From: Cenococcum geophilum 1.58
Taxonomy: Eukaryota; Ascomycota; Dothideomycetes; Gloniales; Gloniaceae
NCBI GenBank assembly: GCA_001692895.1
Contig: KV748183.1
Location: 1,364,001 to 1,428,000 of the forward strand
Direction of reading: 5' to 3'
Length of the DNA: 64,000 bases
Shown here: positions 44,280 to 56,600 of the stretch, one piece after another
Layout of the letters: every line of letters begins with the position of its first letter
Position numbering within the stretch: the stretch's first letter is position 1
Position numbers and translations under genes: made by a program
The notes under the pieces: model-generated
The model's database searches: none
Told to the model about the DNA's origin: nothing
What the model saw: the letters and a program-made list of their open reading frames with translations, nothing else

Positions 44280-45950
44280 CTATCGGCTCCTCTATACTAG
44301 AGTCTAGAGCATATATTATAAACTTTATATATTACTCCTTATTCTCAATTAAATTTAATATTGCTTTTCCGTTACTATACTAGCTATAGCTGTTCTTTGC
44401 AAGGCTGTAGTACTGCTTAAATTGTATAAATAACTTATTAGATTTAAACCTTTCCGGCCTAGGCTCGCCGGTTCCTATATTTAGGACAAAGTGGTATACT
44501 AGGGCGGAGGATATATATTCTGCTAAATCTAACGAACTTAGCTAGTTCTAAAAGTTAAATTAGCAAATATTATAGTAGTAGTAGGGCCCTAGATTTTCTA
44601 GCTTACTCTAGGGCTCTCTCTTTAAGACGGACTTAGCGGACTAGTTTAGCCTACTCTAGAGCTCTCTATTTGGGATAAACTTGGTAAACTAGTCTGGCCT
44701 ACTCTAGAGCTCTCCCTTTAAGACAGACTTGGTAGATTAGATGGTATAGCCCGGCTCACCAATAAATAGCCTAAGTTAATAATCGCGTCAGTTTTGTTGT
44801 TACTAAGGCTTATAAGGAACCTCTCTCTTACGTCATCGCTTAGATCCGCTATAAGGTCGTTAAGGTCATCTTTATGCGGGTCCTCAATAATTTCTATAGT
44901 TAATTAATCCGGCATTGGGCCCGCAGTATATTTAATAACTATAGGTTAAAGCCACAGCTAGATTCCAGATTGCCGTTTTCTAGATATCTAGTTCTAGCTG
45001 CTTAAGAGGTTAGCGTAGGCTTCTATAACGGGTTAGAGAATAATAATAGGTAGTAAAATACTAAATATACACTAACCGCTAACAATAGTGCTATAAAAGT
45101 TATCCGTTCCCTTAGACCCAGTTCTATACTCCCTAATTATATAATATATTGCTATTAAAACGAAAGTAATAGTGTTGCCGGTAAGCTTTTTAAACATATT
45201 ATAAGAGTAGGGTAATTAGGTAAGGCCGTTTCTTCCTCTACCGTAAAATATACTAGCTATACTAGTAACTATCGCATCGGAACGGAAGCGGTTATCACTT
45301 AGCTATTAACTCTTATTAGCATTTTACTAAATAGTACAGGTAAAATACCTTTATATAATCCAGCGCAATAAAATTATAATTAGTTAGTAGTTCCACGATT
45401 AGTTTAAGCGCGTCGTTAAACCCTAGCCTATACACCTCCCTTATAACTATATAAGCCTTCATAATCACGTAGTTCCTAAAGTTCCCTATTGTGTTAAATA
45501 GCTGTATATAATATTAAGATTATTAGTAGACAATTTAATATAATATTTCTAGTATATAGATACCTTATAAGCGGACACCGGGTCAGGAATATAATTAGCT
45601 TTTTTTTATACTGTTTTTAGCTGCTTTAAAATAGCTTCTAACTATGCCTTTTTTATTATATCCTTAATAAGGCTTAGAAAGCGGTCAAACCATGGGTTAA
45701 TAAAATACCCGTTATAAGTCCTAGAGTTAGTTACTAGCCTTATTAGTAAAATAGACCTATAAAGCGCAAATATAGGCTTATATCTCTTAGGTGGGTTTTC
45801 TTTTATATGTCGCCGTTATGATGTCCAGAGGTACTCTTCTCTTGCCTGTATCGCGGCAGTTAGGTCAAAATCGTCTTTATAGTCTAACTCGTCCTTACTT
45901 TCCCTAGTGCTATTTAGGTCCCCTTTAAATCGAACACTAGATTAGTGTAC
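44280..45950 (-). pseudogene. Decayed hypothetical protein with 19-residue repeats
   Basis: Minus-strand reading: DELDYKDDFDLTAAI, AREEYLWTS, RRHIKENPPKRYKPIFALYR, NPWFDRFLSLIKDIIKKA, then a helical middle (NYVIMKAYIVIREVYRLGFN, DALKLIVELLTNYNF). The C-terminal part is acidic: TAGPMPD, EIIEDPHKDDLNDLIADLSD and VRERFLISLSNNKTDAIINL. It ends in three tandem units of about 19 residues (SRVGQTSLPSLS-type, 44583-44735). At least one frame change separates the parts (introns or indels). Not recognised; could be the protein of an element. Confidence 0.45.
44583..44740 (-). repeat. 57-bp coding tandem repeat, 3 units
   Basis: Three units of about 57 bp containing CTACTCTAGAGCTCTC and TTTAAGACAGACTTGGTA. 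Multiples of three keep the minus frame; differences are transitions. Confidence 0.8.
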
Positions 45951-45989
45951 TCTATATTAAAGGGAGGTTACTTATTTCGTGGACAAAGC

Positions 45990-46172
45990 TATATTAGGGT
46001 TTAGGCGAATATAGCTTACTGGGGAGAATATAAAGCTAAATGTTGGTTGTTTACGCGATAAGGTTTAGATTAGGCGTATAGGAGAGTATTTTAAACTAAT
46101 ACGCAATTATTTACACGGTAAGGTACGGATTAGGCGCGTAAAAGAGTATTTCAAACTAATACGCAATTATTA
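45990..46172. repeat. 66-bp tandem repeat
   Basis: Two clear units (GAGAGTATTTTAAACTAATACGCAATTATT and the flanking GGTAAGGTACGGATTAGGCGC or its variants) and a diverged third at 45990-46040. Confidence 0.75.
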
Positions 46173-46478
46173 AGAGCCAGAGGTATATTGCGAAGATGCT
46201 GCTTTTTATAGCGGTGGGCGGTTAGATAGTAAAGAGAGTATTCTATTTATTAGGGCTCGCCAAGTGCCAAATAATAGAGGAGACTATTAAGTATTACAGT
46301 TAGACTCCGGTTATATATAAAGGTGTAACCTACCTTAACTAAAAGATTAGAACTTCGCGTTTTTAACTAAGCTAGTTCTACTGCCAGATCATTAACAGAT
46401 TTAGTAGATTTATTAATATTTGGTCGCTGTTATTTTATAAAAAAAGCAGGTGTAGACTTACAGTCACTATCCTTATTA

Positions 46479-46772
46479 TTAGAGATTACCCTTTTTAGCC
46501 GGAGGCAGCCATATACATTCTATATATTATTAGCCAGCTTAATATATTATATACAACGTTAATAGGGTCTATTACATGCCTACTCCTTTTTATACCTAGA
46601 TATAACTAGACCAGAGTCGCTATTCTTATCATCGGATATTACCCTTTTAAGCCGGAGGCGGCCATATATATTCTATATATTGTTAGCTAGCTTAATATAT
46701 TATATTCAACGTTAACGGGGTCTATTACGTGCCTATTCCTCTCCGCGCCTAGATATAACTAAACTAGAGTTA
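46479..46772. repeat. About 150-bp tandem duplication
   Basis: ATTACCCTTTTTAGCCGGAGGC to CTAGATATAACTAGACCAGAGT is repeated from 46637 with transitions (GGCAGCC/GGCGGCC, TTAATAGGG/TTAACGGGG). Confidence 0.85.
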
Positions 46773-46777
46773 TAATA

Positions 46778-46862
46778 TTGCTTGTTTTAGCTAGGTTTTA
46801 TATACTTATTCTAGCTAGGTTCTATATACTCGTTCTAGCTAGGTTCTACATACTTATTCTCT
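46778..46862. repeat. 24-bp tandem repeat
   Basis: Three units of TTCTAGCTAGGTTCTATATACTCG with variants. Confidence 0.85.
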
Positions 46863-48480
46863 ATTAGCGCGTTCTTCCTTCCGTTAGCTAGGACATAGGC
46901 AACTCCTAGCAGTAGGCTAGGTAGAGACGTAAGGTTAATTATATTAGTTATCCTCGTTTCCTTATCCTACGTTAACTTAAAGTAGGGTTCTTACTACTAG
47001 TTTAAGTATTTAATAACGCGTTTTTACGTTTACCTACTATAGTAACACTCCTATATTTGCCTAGTTAGTAAAAGGTATAGCTTATAGCTAGAATGGGTTA
47101 CCTTATAGCTATTTTTATAATATTTAGGGCGTATATAGATTAATAACTTAAAAGAATGTATACTAGTATAGTATATATTAGACTAATAGCAGTATTAGTA
47201 GGAGTATTATTGCTATAGTGCTTGCAAATGACTTAAATAGGGGTGTATTTGTTGTAATTAGTTGCTAGTTTTAACTAGTTGCGGTTAAGCTATAACCGCG
47301 ACCTATCAACTCGCGTTAAGTTAGTAGTTAAGAAAACATTGTTATATAGTTAAAGATTGTCTAATACTATTTGCTATTATACGCGAAACTGTTTTATTCT
47401 ATTAGCATATCCCTTAGCAGATATAGTATACATATATAAAAGGTCAAACATTAATCCTGGCAATAAAAGCAGTAGGCTAGTAAGGCTCGTATCTGAATTT
47501 AATAGGGAGGTACCTTATTAAACCACTTTACCCACCTAGGGCGCTAGCTTTTAGATCCTATACCTTATTCCAGTCCACCTATACTAGGTTTAATACCCGT
47601 CTCGCGCTTAAAGCGAAGCTTATCCACTTTATCTATATAGCTCGCTAGTGTAAATAATGCTAGAGTAGGTATAGGCAGTATATAGGATAGCAATTACACT
47701 TCTATATAGTTATATCGCTATATTTTACACCCTTATACAACACCTAGTATTTCTACCACAAACATCCAACATTATTCTTCCGCGTCGTTAACCCTACTAG
47801 CCTGTAGTAAGCCCAACCTATCCCCTATATATATATCGCAACAGCAATTAAATTTAGTAGAATAGTAAGGAAAGCGCAAGTATAGATATAAGGATTAGGT
47901 ATTAGATACTAAGAGTAAGCTAGGGACGGTGTTAATATATATTACCCTAACAAGTTTACTAAAAAGAACGGGTATAAACCTTAGGCTTTGTTATCCAATC
48001 CCCTTAGGCGTTTTAAGAATGCCGGATAAGTTATAAGAATATCTTAGGTTATATTATTTTAAGACTCCCTCGCCTAATAGTATACTAAGGGGCTCTATTA
48101 AGCCGTCTACCTTTATATATAGTGATTTATTAAACTAGTAAGCATTTTAGATAAAGCAGTGGCTTTAAGGCGCATAATTTATACTACAGTTATAGTTACC
48201 TTCGCCTTTTCTATTACGGGTTAAGGCGTAGAGTAAGGGCTCTTTTTCAACTAGGAGAGGTTTTTTGGGACAGCTATAGGTTAAGTATCGCCTTAGTATT
48301 AACCCGTTTACTAGTTCTACCTATTCTTATATATATAGAGTACGAGTTATCTAGTAAAGGCAAAGGTGCGGAAATAGAGGGTAAGTGATTGCATTATTCT
48401 TAGCTAGCAGCGTAGACTACAAATACGAGTTAGTAACGCTGGCTTAACTTTAAGCAGTAACCTACTTGTTTTTCTTTATT
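46863..48480. other. Decayed region, no gene called
   Basis: Contains GCGGTTAAGCTATAACCGC (47283), a perfect short hairpin, within a GTTGCGG/CCGCGAC setting that may be an element end. Elsewhere no frame looks coding. Confidence 0.35.
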
Positions 48481-48489
48481 CTATTATAA

Positions 48490-49200
48490 ATAAAAACCTA
48501 TCCATTTCTTATAAAAATATATCCTTAACCGCACTACGCTATTTCTCTTCGTTTATAAGCTAAATTCGTCCTCTAGCTATCTTATTACTAACATAATAGT
48601 AAAGCGTTTCGCTCTTAAGGTTAAAGTTAATATCCTAGCCTAGTATATCTACAAATGTATCAAAGCTTAGATTATTAATATATATATTTAAAGCGTTATT
48701 TTTGCCAGTCGCTAGCTTTTAAGTTAAGATAATTATTGGCTTTTTATTAGCTGCCCACTAGATCAGTATTATTATTATTCTATATAACCTTAGTATTCCC
48801 TCCTGCCTTATTACCTTTAGTATACCAGCCGGTGGATAATACGCGATAGCGGAGTATAGGAGTACTGGGTTGCCTATTGTAATTTGCCTAATAAAAGCCG
48901 TTTTGTTTATTTAACGCGTCGCGTTATAGCTATAGCGCTAGGCAAGCTGTTTAACATATTTAGTATATAGGTTCTTAGGTAAACTTAGAAATACGGATAG
49001 GAATTCGTTGGAGATTTCGTTTAATATTTACTATATTTATGCCTTATTTATAAGGGAGCGTAGTAGCTATCTAAGGAGCCCGCGCGTCGACATTTTAATT
49101 TCAATATCATAGTAGATTGTATTATATTGTTCGTTCGTAAGCCCTAGATTTTGCTTAAGAGTGTCTTTAGTGTTATAGCTTAGGTCTGTTATTAGTGCTA
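48490..49200 (-). pseudogene. Decayed hypothetical protein
   Basis: Minus frame of about 235 codons in one phase: ITDLSYNTKDTLKQNLGLTN, NTIYYDIEIKMSTRGLLR, ILNEISNEFLSVFLSLPKNL, YTKYVKQLA, IGNPVLLYSAIAYYPPAGIL, KVIRQEGILRLYRIIIILI, WAANKKPIIILT, LNIYINNLSFDTFVDILG and FNLKSETLYYYVSNKIARG. About ten stops, mostly Gln-type. Globular, mixed alpha/beta, not recognised. Truncated at 49229 by the ambiguous stretch. Same strand as 44280-45950; the two could be parts of one element. Confidence 0.45.
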
Positions 49201-49228
49201 TAATTCTAAAAGCGTTAGGGGAGGTGCG

Positions 49229-49303
49229 GNAGGAAAGANGTCTTAATTANNCGCNAAGACNNATNTATAGAATTNTNTAGANAGGTATATTGTTTNGTTA
49301 TTA
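49229..49303. other. Stretch with ambiguous bases (N)
   Basis: About a dozen scattered N within 75 bp. This indicates low consensus quality or collapse of near-identical copies. The join between the sequence on either side should not be trusted. Confidence 0.95.
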
Positions 49304-49639
49304 TATAAAACAATCGGTTAAATGTCTTATAAGAAATAAATAAGCGTATTAGCGAACGCTTCTTTACCCGCTACACCACCCAGACTTACAACCTCCTATC
49401 CCTTTCACGTCTCCGTCTATAAGCTCAATTCAGCACCCAGATTCGTCAATACTTTTTTTTTGTATATTTTTTTATATATTTATTATATTATACTATATAC
49501 AATAATGCGTATATAGCCTCTAGGCTATAGTGCTATAGTTCTATATATATAAATCCTTTCTAGGCAGCTTAATATATACTAGTAACTATATTTACTAATA
49601 CTTTAAGACGCCTAGTTAGCCTATAACTGGTAGAGCCTA

Positions 49640-50880
49640 GTTAGCACAATTGGAGGTTCTAACCTCTACTAAAATACTTAATATCCCTAATAAGGGCTAG
49701 AATATCATTAGCGAAAACGGAGATATTCTACTATAAGTTAATAAGATCTTAGGTCTATATGGCTTAATAAAGGAGTATCTAAGCTCTTAATACAATCTTT
49801 TAAGAGAAGACACGATTAAACCGTTAAGAGAGGTAGTAGGTCAAATTAAAGTAAACCCTTTTTAGTTTACCGGAATCTAGATATAGTAATAGAGTTAGTA
49901 TATATAAATAGGTAAGCATGCTATAATTCCAAAGCAGTCATCCCCTAATATCTATAAGGTCTATACTAGCTTAGTAATATTTTCACCTTAAGGGCTAGTA
50001 ATCTGCGTGGCGTTCTTACTTAGGAGAGTAGGGAAGATAATCCGTTGGGATTAGTTAAAAAGACTAGTCGCTAGGTCTCTAGTTGCTTTAACTCCTAAGA
50101 CTAATAATTTTCAAACGAAATGTATACTTATAATAGTGGCGGTAAGACTATTGGCCGTATTAGAATAGAATCCTTTAGAGGTTAACTTATTCTTTAAGAC
50201 CTAAAGATATTAAGATTGACTTATCCATATTATGGATAATAGTTAAGAAATAAACTAGATTTTACGAAGTTAGTTACTATACTATGTTGGCATTATAAAA
50301 GCTAATAAGAGAGCCATAAGTATGTAATATTTTCTAAATAAGAAGATATCTAACTATTAATAGATTCCCGTTATTAGAACACCTTGTTTAAGTTTAATAA
50401 AATATTAAAGCATTATAATACGTTATAAATAAGCCTTATACGGATCTTAGTTTAATTATAGCTATTAAGGATACTTCCTTATTTAAGAATATTCACATTT
50501 TTAAAAACTAGTTAGATATAACTACTATAGGGCTTAATAAATCTTAAGCCACTACACTAAAATAAATTCTTATAAAGCATTTTATAATAATCTAAAGACT
50601 TTTGGACACTAGAAAAACGTGGCTTTAAAGGCATTACTTAGCAATATAATAATAGGAGATCCCCCTATTATTGTTATATGTTATACAAACTATACACTAG
50701 ACTAGTTATTTAGGTATATTACTTAAAGTAATATATACTTTATAAAATTTCCTAGTACTTCTAACCGTCTTAATACTATCGCTTATATGGATAGACGATA
50801 TTACACTACATTAGGCGCCAGGGCCGTAGGAGTAAAAAGAAGAGGAAGCGTTAGGGCTCCCTCTTTTTATATCTTATATT
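49640..50880 (+). pseudogene. NFX1-type (SAD-3/Hrr1/ZNFX1-like) helicase fragment
   Basis: UPF1-like superfamily-1 RNA helicase relative. The plus frame starts LEVLTSTKILNIPNKG. It continues with the family's pre-helicase block (YGLIKEYLSS, YNLLREDTIKPLREVV, GKIIRWD, LKRLVARSLVALTPKTNNF, TKCILIIVAVRLLAVLE, NPLEVNLFFKT) and reaches motif Ia, PIIVICYTNYTLD with LFRYI, then IYFIKFPSTSNRLNTIAYMD. The gene is cut off at about 50880 by a satellite, so motifs II-VI and the zinc fingers are missing. Walker A lies in a damaged stretch (IIIGDPP is seen directly before motif Ia). Known relatives act in RNAi, heterochromatin and meiotic silencing. Confidence 0.75.
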
Positions 50881-51245
50881 TTATTTTTTTATATTATCTT
50901 ATATTGTCCTGCCATTATCCTACCATTATGTTATATTGTCCCATATTATTCCATATTGTCCTACTATTATATTACATTGTCCTACCATTATATTATATTA
51001 TCCTGCCATTATATCATATTGTCCTACTATTATATCACATTATCCTGCCATTATATTATATTGTCCTATTATTGCCCTACTATTATATTATATTGTCCTA
51101 ACATTGTCCTATTATTATCCTACCATTGTGTCATATTGTCCTATTATTGTCCTACTATTGTGTTATATTGTCCTATTATTATCCTACTATTATATTATAT
51201 TATCCTATTATTGTCTTATATTATCCTACTATTGTCTTAGTACTG
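50870..51245. repeat. Degenerate 20-24-bp satellite (ATTATATTGTCCTAC)
   Basis: Tandem units built on CCATTATATTATATTGTCCTA and shorter CTATTATTGTCCTA versions. Three overlapping open frames run through it only because the repeat lacks stops in those phases. Confidence 0.85.
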
Positions 51246-52300
51246 CTATATACTTTTTGCTATTTACTAAGATTATAGTTATAGGTATTTATCAGCCAGG
51301 ATCCGGGCAGTAACTCTTAGCAGTAATTTTACTGCCTAAATCTCTTATAGATTAATTAATTGGCGTAGAGCCATTATATTATAGTAAAGCCATATCTAAG
51401 CAATCTATATCGTGATCCTTAGTATAGTGTTATATATAGAAATATTTAATCATTAGATTTAGGAAGGTATTTATATTTTAATTAAATTTATAAGACTATA
51501 ACTAAGGGCCTTTACAGCGCAGTAGTATAGTAAGTTCTATAATCGCTTTGGTTTAGGGTTGCTTAGTCACTATAGGAAAGTCGTAATGCTTAATATGGTG
51601 TTAAACTTAAGGTACCTCGCCACTGCAGTGGCAGAGATATAGTAGATTAACTACTCACTGAAATATAGCGCCCCCGTTGCTATAATAGCCACTATAGTAA
51701 TAGAGATACCCTATATTTATAAATTTAGATTTTATATACAGTATAGCTTGCGAATTTGACGCGCTTGCCGATCTAGAGGAGCTTTTGGATTAGAAAGTCG
51801 CCAGATTAACTAAACAATCGCATTAGAATTAGATTTAAGCTTTAGCTTAGATATATTCTACGGCCTTTAGATTTAATCTAAAGTCGCAACTAAACGTTCC
51901 CTAAGATTTAATGCAGGGATCTCTCCCTAAGGATCTGGTTTAATCATAAGGTTTAGAAAGGGGTTATAATTTAGTTAAATTTATAAGATTACATTCTAAA
52001 GTCCCTATGGCGTAGTAGTATGGTACATTTTACCTCTTACTATAATTTAGAGCTAGCCCAACGTAATTAAAACTTAATATGGAAGAGCCGATATATTTAG
52101 TATATAGTGCTAAGATTTCGTTAAATGTATAACTTTAGGCGTTACGGGACACGTATAAAAATATAAGCTTAATTTAGAGCCTTACTAACGCCTAATTTAA
52201 TAGGAAACAACCTTCTTTTTTAATATTTTTAATATTTTTAATGCGCGACGAGTGGGAATTAAACCTACTACGCCTAGGAGTTAAATACGCGACGTCTAAT
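51246..52300. other. Decayed region with a possible tRNA-like remnant
   Basis: No coding frame. On the minus strand at about 52231-52300, ACTCCTAGGCGTAGTAGGTTTAATTCCCACTCGTCGC resembles a tRNA T-arm and acceptor with transitions, but the 5' half does not fold well. GATTTAATC-type inverted words occur near 51840-51890. Confidence 0.35.
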
Positions 52301-52304
52301 TGCT

Positions 52305-52560
52305 TAATCTGGCTAGGAGGCTCGGCGGCGATGTAATAGGGCTTAATAACGTAATAAGGCTTAACGGCAATGTAATAAGACTTAGTAATATAATGAGACT
52401 TAATGATGCAATAAGGCTCGGCGACGTAATAAGGCTCAGCAATGTAATAAGACTTAACGATGTAATAAGGCTCGGCAACGTAATAAGGCTCAGCGGCAAT
52501 ATAATAAAACTCAACGATATAATAAGTCTTAGCAACATAATAAGGCTCAGGGCCGGGTAA
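52305..52560. repeat. 18-bp tandem repeat, about 14 units
   Basis: Units GTAATAAGGCTCAGCAAY or GTAATAAGACTTAACGAT in tandem, 18 bp, so every frame that is open stays open. The plus strand would encode NVIRLS hexapeptides, the minus strand SLITLL. No evidence favours either. Confidence 0.85.
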
Positions 52561-52850
52561 TAAGGGGAAGATTTAAGGTTACTCGGTTACTAATACCTAA
52601 TAGCGAAATCTAACGGTATAGTACTGTTATTGAGGTGTTCTAATACGGGTAAGTTATATAAAGGTTTCGTCTGTAACATATCTAACATATTCTAAAAGTC
52701 TGCCTTTTACTTGTCTTTAAAGTTAAATTTCTGGCCTATAATGAATTAAATGTTGTAGTTAGTAAGAGCACAATAAATAACAGTATATTTTGCCCTGTCG
52801 TTCTTAAAACCGTTAAACACGAAGTAGTAGGTAGTCTATTAACTTATATC
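52561..52850 (-). pseudogene. Decayed hypothetical protein fragment
   Basis: Minus frame YYFVFNGFKNDRAKYTVIYC, ALTNYNI, FIIGQKFNFKDK, NMLDMLQTKPLYNLPVLEHL and NNSTIPLDFAIRY, then stops and the 18-bp array. About 90 codons with five RIP-type stops. Family unknown. The opposite-strand open frame 52856-53068 lies next to it and is not supported. Confidence 0.4.
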
Positions 52851-53660
52851 TATTAGTGCCGGCTAATAAAGTGCCTTTAAAATGTACTAATATTAATAAT
52901 AGCCCTTTTATTTTGCAGTATAATAAGCTTAATAGTAATGGGGTTTTGGTCCTTATAATTAAGCACATTTATCTAGCGGAGCCAGGTTTGCCAATTATTC
53001 CAGTCAGTATTATATTATGGGTTAATTTAATATCTTACACTAATAGAAAAAGGCAGGAGGTAGATTAAATAGAATAATTAGGGTACGCTTTTCTTCGCCG
53101 TTAAGGATTTTATATAGACGTTGCATAGCGTACAGGTAGGAGCTAGTGGTTATTAAGACGTTATAGGCAGTAGTGAAAGTTTTACACAGGATAGTAAGAT
53201 CTTAAAAACCACTACTAACGGTTCCCCCTTATAGCAGACAACTACGTATATACGCTATAACTGTGCAATCAGCAGACAAAAGCGGTAGTTATAAACGTTA
53301 GTTTGTTTATTTTAATGCCGTCTTACTTCTTATAATAATTCAAGATATAAAGGGAGCTTTGGTTATGGGATAATCCTCTTATATACTAATTAGGCTTTTA
53401 GAATAATAAAGATGGTATATATATATAGTCTATTAGTAAAGAGGATACACCTTAACAGGAATTATTAATATATATTAGGAACCAGAGTTAGTAGGGTTAT
53501 AGGCTAGATTACTTAATAGGTATTAAGGTAGTTAGTAGCTAAAGTAATATTAATCTAAATAAAATTTAAACTTTTTAAGGTTTAGTTAGTTATAAGGTAG
53601 TTAACACTAAGATAATATATTACAAAATATTAAATAGTTATATATTGTCTATATATATAT
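52851..53660. other. Decayed spacer
   Basis: No supported gene. A 70-codon plus frame (52856-53068) and AT repeats around 53645 are present; the rest is featureless AT-rich sequence. Confidence 0.35.
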
Positions 53661-53664
53661 ATAT

Positions 53665-56600
53665 TATACTAAAATATACTCTTATTATAGGGGATCGCTA
53701 CTCCAACTATACTAGCTACGCTATTTCTATTATATTATTATTAGCCTACTAAGTAGGTTAGGCTTTAAACACTTTATAGAACTTATTAATTATTATCCTT
53801 TTAGTTATTATACGCCTCGCTAATATAACCATATTAATTGGGTTCCACTTATCCGTACTATACGTTATTAACATAATAACTACTAGCGCTAGCTATTTAG
53901 ATCTAGCAGCTCGGCCGAATACTTACACCTTTATATCTACTATTATTGCTAGTTTAAGTAGATGGACTTTATACATAGAGACTAAATTTAAACCCTCTCC
54001 TCTAACTCTTCGGTTAATAATAAGAAACTAGACTATATTATTCTAGTAAGGACCGCCTATTAGAATACAAAACGCTTCGTAGATATCCTCCTAGTCTTTT
54101 AGGGATATCCTAGACTCTATTTGGCGAATAGTCGAATATTTAAACTAGCCGAGCCTTTTATAGAAATACTATATTATATTATTAGTAACAGTTTACCACT
54201 AGTTTAATAGCTAACTTATAAGGCGTAATAGCGTATATGCCGCTAGTTCGTAACTACTAAATAGTAGTCTCTTATTAGGATTCCTTTTAAGTACTTTATT
54301 AATATATTTTATAATTCCATTTAGTTTCCTAAAATTAGTAATCATACTCTAATTCTTCTAAAGTGGATTCTTGTCTAAAGGTTTATCCTATTTTTCGCTG
54401 CGGAACTTATTAACTATTTACCTTAGCTTTATTCCAACTTTTATTTTATCCTTCTATTATATATCCTACCACTTATCTCCTACCTTAGCCAGGCCTAGAA
54501 AAATAGCAAAAATTTTTAATAAGCGACCGGCTCCCTCCAGAAATTAATTTATATTAAAGACGGGTTTTTCTTCTTTTCTTCCTTTAGCTTTCTAGTATCC
54601 AAAAGCTTTATTTAGCTGTTTAAAAGCTTCTAAGGATGCTCTACACCAAAGCTTCTTAATATACGGTTTAAATATTAAATCGTTCGTTACATAGCAGTCT
54701 TAGTAGACGACCAGTGGTAGCTTATTAATTACCCTCCTATTAAACCATTAGTCTTTCCCTATCCTGCGCATAATTAAGACCTTTGCAATTAAAGAGGAGC
54801 ATTCTTTAAAGCCTATAATAACCTTATTTAGAAGAAAAGAGCAATTAGCTACTTCTAGCTTTTTATATTTAATTAACGCTTTAATATTACAATCATTAAT
54901 TAATTTTGCATTTAGGGAATCCGTCCAATTAGGGGCCCTAAAAATTTCTAAGGCGGGAATTAAACTTATAAAACCTTTGCTAGTTAGCGTACCGGAAGTA
55001 AACACTACTAAAGGTCGAAAGGTATAGTAGGTTATTTTACTATTGCCGTCCTTATAAGACTGGCCCGGGCGTCAGAAGCGAGGAAATACTACTTAATTAT
55101 TATATACTTATTTGGCGATTTTTATTAGATAACCTATCTCTAACCTATCTATATAGAACTTATTAGTAAAAATCCCACTAATAATATAATAAGGACCACC
55201 ATCTTTATAGAGATTAAAAATGGTTTTATACTGTTCCTAAGCGGTCTAGGTTATTACCCAAGTTTATAAGGTCGTAATTATAAGATATAAAGCCGATCTT
55301 AGGTCCATTTTCTACCAAACTACTTCGCCTTCTTCTTCATATTTTATAGGTTTAAGAATATCCCTATCTTTATCTATAAAATTATACTTCTTCATACTAG
55401 ACCTAATAAAAGCCGTATAGCGTACGCGGACTTATAGTTTGCCTCTAGGAATAAAATTATTTAGTTTTAAGGTCTCAAACTATAATTTAACGTCTTTAAC
55501 CGCTTAGGGCAGTAGATTCTGTCTAGTAATATATATAGTTAGTCCTACTGGCCGGTTAAGAAATTTTCTAGCGATACTTCCCTTAATATAATAGCACTAT
55601 AGCATGCTATCTATTTAACTCAGGCATTGGGCATTAGGTGGCTGCGGGTATTTATTTATACTAGGGGTAAGGTAGAGACTTTTATCTCTACCTTTTTAAT
55701 TTTTCTAATTAAGCTAGTTAAGGTTAATTTTAGTTATTAACACGCCGGTATACTAGATTAAAAGCATTTAAAGTATCTTACCTAAACCTATTATATCCGC
55801 GAGAAAGGTCCTACCTAGGGTTATATAATTAAGAAGAGTATAGGTAATACTAAGCAGCTAATATGTCCACATAGCTTTACCCTTTTTTATGCTGTGTAAG
55901 TAGAAGGTTATATCTTAAAGAGTATTATAAATAGTTAACGGAAATAAGAGGAACTATAGCGCCTTTATCTATAATATTGGGTTAATATATGCTTCTTACA
56001 CGTCCTTTAGGTAATTAACTTCCTAATTAACCTCCTCAATTTTATCCTTATGCTTATCTTCTAGTTCCTTATTAGTTAAAATAGGGTTAATTAAGGCGTT
56101 AAAGTGGCGGCGCTCCTATATACGGTTAAGATTAATTTCCCTAATATAAATTAGGTTAGGGTCATTATTTATATCCTTAAATAATATATTAATAAACATT
56201 TCGCAATTAGACTTTAGCCATTTATTACACCATCCTTTTATTTTATCCTATAGCATTATCTCAAATATTTACACTTTGTTTAGATCTACGCCTTTTAAGA
56301 GCTCCAATTTATCTAGTAGGGGCTAGTCTTTACTACTACGGGTCCAGCTATAAGCAGTTTTAATTATAGCCGGCCGTACGGCTAATAATGTATTAGTAGG
56401 TATAGATAGCGTAGACTTTAGGGTTAATATAGGCTTTAGATTTAACTACTTAGGTATAGGTGGCGTAGACTTTAGGGTTAACTACTCGTGACTACTTTAA
56501 CCTAGGGTAGGTATATCTATTCTTCTCCTAGTCGGCACTAGTCGTATAATATTAAGGTTAAAGTTAGACTCGGAATCACCCTTATTAAATCTTATACCTA

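Noticed and set aside
50787-51313. Three overlapping plus-strand open frames of 94-125 codons
   Set aside because: They are produced by the ATTATATTGTCC satellite and have only repetitive Tyr/Ile/Leu/Pro/Cys sequence; only the first residues (50787-50870) continue the helicase.
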